Assembly: GCA_937881155.1 (NCBI GenBank)
Contig: CALGFI010000138.1
Location: 1-7,433 of the forward strand
Length of the DNA: 7,433 nucleotides
Reading direction: 5' to 3'
From: an uncultured bacterium
Lineage (GTDB): Bacteria; Actinomycetota; UBA4738; HRBIN12
The notes beneath the pieces are model-generated. The model had not been told where the DNA came from and did no database searches. It was given only the letters and a program-made list of their open reading frames with translations. The translations under genes were made by a program, and so were the position numbers. Of the stretch, positions 6,082 to 7,433 are shown piece by piece (position 1 is the stretch's first letter; each line of letters opens with the position of its first letter).

Positions 6082-7107
6082 TCAGGTCTGCCAGCGCACG
6101 ACGATCCGCCCCGCCGCGCCGGGTAGCGGCAAGGACTCCGCCTCTTCCACGACGGCGTCTTGCTGCGCGCGCGAGAGGCGACGCCAGGGCTCGACATCGA
6201 CCTTCTCGTTCGCGCGTCGCCACGTCCCGGCGATCTCGCCCTCGACGAGGAGTGCGCCGGGCCAGACGCGCGGGGTCCAGAGCTGGCGACGACGCGTCGC
6301 GTTGGGGACGAGGAGCTCGCGGTCGGTTCCTTGGAGCAAGTAGAAGGCATCGCCGCTCGGGAGGAGCCGAGCGCGCGCGGGCGGCCTTGCTGCCGTGCGA
6401 AACGTCGGTTCGTCGCGGGTGAGGATCCACGCGTCGCCGATCGGCGTTCGCACCGGAGTACGTGACGTGCCGAGCGCGTCGAACGCGTTCGTGCCTTGCA
6501 GGGGGCCGATCCCCGCCCATTCCGCGAACGCCTCCGGCGTTGTGGGACCGTAGACGTGCAGGTACCGGCGGGCGAGCTCCAAGCGTGCATCGCGTGCGTC
6601 GATGTCGGGCGGCGGTGTGATCCAGATGACGGGCTGCCGCGCGCCTTCCCACCGCATCACCACCGTGCCGGTCGTTGCCGCGTACCTCAGGCGGTTGGGG
6701 TGCTCGCCGAGCGCGCGCCCGGCTTCGCCGTAGGTCATCCTCACACCGCCGTCGAGGAGCGCTTGCAGTCGAGCCGCCAGATCCTCCGCGATCTGTCGCC
6801 CGCGAGCGTCGTCGGGGAACCGCCCGAGAGAGAAGACCGCGAGGTCGCGCGCCGCGACGACGAACGCGCTGAACCGCGGACCCCAGAGCTGGACGAGTGA
6901 CGGGTCCTCCCATGTCGTCGGTTCGGTTCCGGCGACGCGCGCGTGGATCGAGAGGAGCGCGGCGCGCGGCATGCTGTCCTGCAGCCCGGCCCACGCCGCG
7001 CGCCGCAGCGAGCTCTTCCCGCGCGGAAGCCGTTCCACGAGCGCACCGACGTGCCGGCGGAACGCGAGGATCTGCGCTCTGGTGAGCTTCAGCGGTGCCG
7101 CGGGCAC
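6082..7107 (-). CDS. Winged-helix DNA-binding protein, AlkZ-like (HTH_42) superfamily
   Basis: This 341-residue protein has the layout of the HTH_42/AlkZ superfamily: an N-terminal winged-helix region with GLQDSMPRAALLSIHARV (41-58), a middle winged helix with the YGPTTPEAFAEWAG segment (186-199), and a C-terminal beta domain with LLPSGDAFYLL (248-258) and LLVEGEIAGTWRR (286-298). Characterised members are DNA glycosylases that remove bulky alkyl adducts or unhook crosslinks (AlkZ, YcaQ) using a QxQ or QxD motif near the N-terminus. Here the matching position appears to read Q43-D44-S45, so the second polar residue differs and activity is uncertain. An in-frame stop at 7131-7129 limits the start; GTG at 7107 has TGGGA (7120-7116) 8 nt upstream. 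A 29-codon ORF ends 4 nt before it. The family call is firm; the glycosylase role is inference. Confidence 0.88.
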   Translation of the reverse strand: MPAAPLKLTRAQILAFRRHVGALVERLPRGKSSLRRAAWAGLQDSMPRAALLSIHARVAGTEPTTWEDPSLVQLWGPRFSAFVVAARDLAVFSLGRFPDDARGRQIAEDLAARLQALLDGGVRMTYGEAGRALGEHPNRLRYAATTGTVVMRWEGARQPVIWITPPPDIDARDARLELARRYLHVYGPTTPEAFAEWAGIGPLQGTNAFDALGTSRTPVRTPIGDAWILTRDEPTFRTAARPPARARLLPSGDAFYLLQGTDRELLVPNATRRRQLWTPRVWPGALLVEGEIAGTWRRANEKVDVEPWRRLSRAQQDAVVEEAESLPLPGAAGRIVVRWQT

Positions 7108-7111
7108 GCGC

Positions 7112-7201
7112 CTAATCCCACAGATCGATCAACGGCAGCCCGGCGCTGGCCATCTCGTTGACCTCGGCGCAGTAGGCGGGCCGGATCGTCGCGCTGCTCA
7201 T
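7112..7201 (-). CDS. Small ORF, 29 residues, upstream of the AlkZ-like gene
   Basis: An ATG at 7201 opens a 29-codon frame ending at TAG (7114-7112), four bases before the GTG of the AlkZ-like gene. It begins MSSATIRPAYCAEVNEMA and ends GLPLIDLWD. It is not recognised. It has no membrane span or signal sequence, and contains one Cys and one Trp. After the start codon, 26 of 28 codons end in G or C, matching the real genes here and better than expected of noncoding sequence. The likely ribosome site of the AlkZ-like gene (TGGGA) lies inside its last two codons, so translation of the small ORF could control access to it. A TACCAT box 9 nt upstream of the ATG suggests a leaderless or nearly leaderless start. 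It could be a small protein, a leader peptide or a gene remnant. Confidence 0.45.
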   Translation of the reverse strand: MSSATIRPAYCAEVNEMASAGLPLIDLWD

Positions 7202-7210
7202 CGGGGGTCG

Positions 7211-7216
7211 ATGGTA
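7211..7216 (-). promoter_or_regulatory. -10 box for the small ORF/AlkZ-like/hydrolase operon
   Basis: TACCAT on the minus strand (7216 down to 7211) is followed by 9 nt and the small ORF's ATG. The 8-mer TACCATCG starting here is identical to the one at the divergent LysE-family promoter. No -35 element is clear. Confidence 0.42.
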
Positions 7217-7266
7217 CCGATGACTCCGGACTTCCCCTCCTTCGGCTTGCGCCGCCGATGGCCGGT

Positions 7267-7272
7267 TACCAT
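7267..7272 (+). promoter_or_regulatory. -10 box for leaderless LysE-family gene
   Basis: TACCAT is followed by exactly 7 nt and the ATG at 7280, so the transcript should begin at or beside the start codon. There is no ribosome-binding site at usable spacing. Confidence 0.52.
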
Positions 7273-7279
7273 CGTGCAA

Positions 7280-7433
7280 ATGCCGGAGACGCAGACCCTC
7301 CTCACCTTCGCGGCCGCATGCGTGCTGTTCGCCGTCATTCCCGGACCGGCGGTGATCTACATCGTCACGCGCAGCGTGGACCAGGGGCGGATGGCCGGCA
7401 TCGCTTCCGTTTTCGGCATCGCGACCGGCACGA
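7280..7433 (+). CDS. LysE/RhtB-family exporter (partial, N-terminus only)
   Basis: The first 51 codons of a plus-strand gene run off the window end. The reading begins MPETQTLLTFAACVLFAVIPG and contains the family hallmark PGPAVIYIVTRS, followed by the glycine-rich start of the next loop and helix (GRMAGIASVFGIATGT). LysE/RhtB proteins are inner-membrane exporters of amino acids or related small molecules, usually about 200-210 residues with five to six membrane spans, so about three quarters of this gene is missing. The first span covers roughly residues 6-29. The substrate cannot be predicted. The start is supported by a -10 box 7 nt upstream, suggesting a leaderless message. It is transcribed divergently from the small ORF/AlkZ-like/hydrolase genes across a 78-nt shared region. 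Confidence 0.88.
   Translation, partial: MPETQTLLTFAAACVLFAVIPGPAVIYIVTRSVDQGRMAGIASVFGIATGT

Noticed and set aside
6057..6590. N-terminal extension of the hydrolase frame
   Set aside because: It overlaps the AlkZ-like gene in another frame and is Ser/Arg-rich; the hydrolase fold starts at MAEVLL (6056).

Overview
This is a high-GC window with dense coding, almost all third codon positions G or C, and no RNA genes, transposases or CRISPR arrays. It looks like a soil-type actinobacterial (Actinomycetota) chromosome. The support is a DUF222/HNH (13E12-type) gene under an actinobacterial-style DNA-damage promoter, a mycobacterial-type LigC ATP-dependent ligase, frequent GTG starts, and several starts with a TANNNT -10 box exactly 7 nt upstream, the usual leaderless arrangement in this phylum. 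The exact lineage cannot be read from the window.

Layout. 1-71: the last codons of an unidentified plus-strand gene. 72-157: a compact regulatory region with a PafBC-type (RecA-NDp) promoter followed by a LexA-type SOS box. 158-1351 (+): DUF222/HNH endonuclease family protein. 1370-1420: an inverted repeat and a -10 box. 1428-2498 (+): LigC-type ligase. 2545-3810 (+): LtrA-family membrane protein, whose 3' end overlaps the next, convergent gene by 20 bp. 3791-5340 (-): a two-gene operon of a dihydrofolate reductase/RibD-C-like protein followed, with an ATGA overlap, by a zinc-independent quinone-oxidoreductase-like dehydrogenase. 5341-5480: a 140-nt gap with the operon promoter and small repeats. 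5481-7201 (-): a probable operon of a 29-codon small ORF, a winged-helix AlkZ-like (HTH_42) protein and a dienelactone-hydrolase-family hydrolase. 7202-7279: a divergent promoter region. 7280-end (+): start of a LysE/RhtB-family exporter, cut by the window edge.

The clearest theme is DNA damage. The HNH gene carries both known actinobacterial damage-response signals in textbook geometry. The next gene encodes a ligase of a type linked to repair, and the minus strand carries a protein of the AlkZ glycosylase superfamily. No such signal was seen at ligC or at the AlkZ-like gene, so a shared regulon is not shown. The remaining genes look like ordinary accessory metabolism and membrane functions. 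No clearly novel multi-gene system was recognised. The best new leads are the dual damage promoter, the small ORF translationally abutting the AlkZ-like gene, and the altered QxQ-type motif in that protein.
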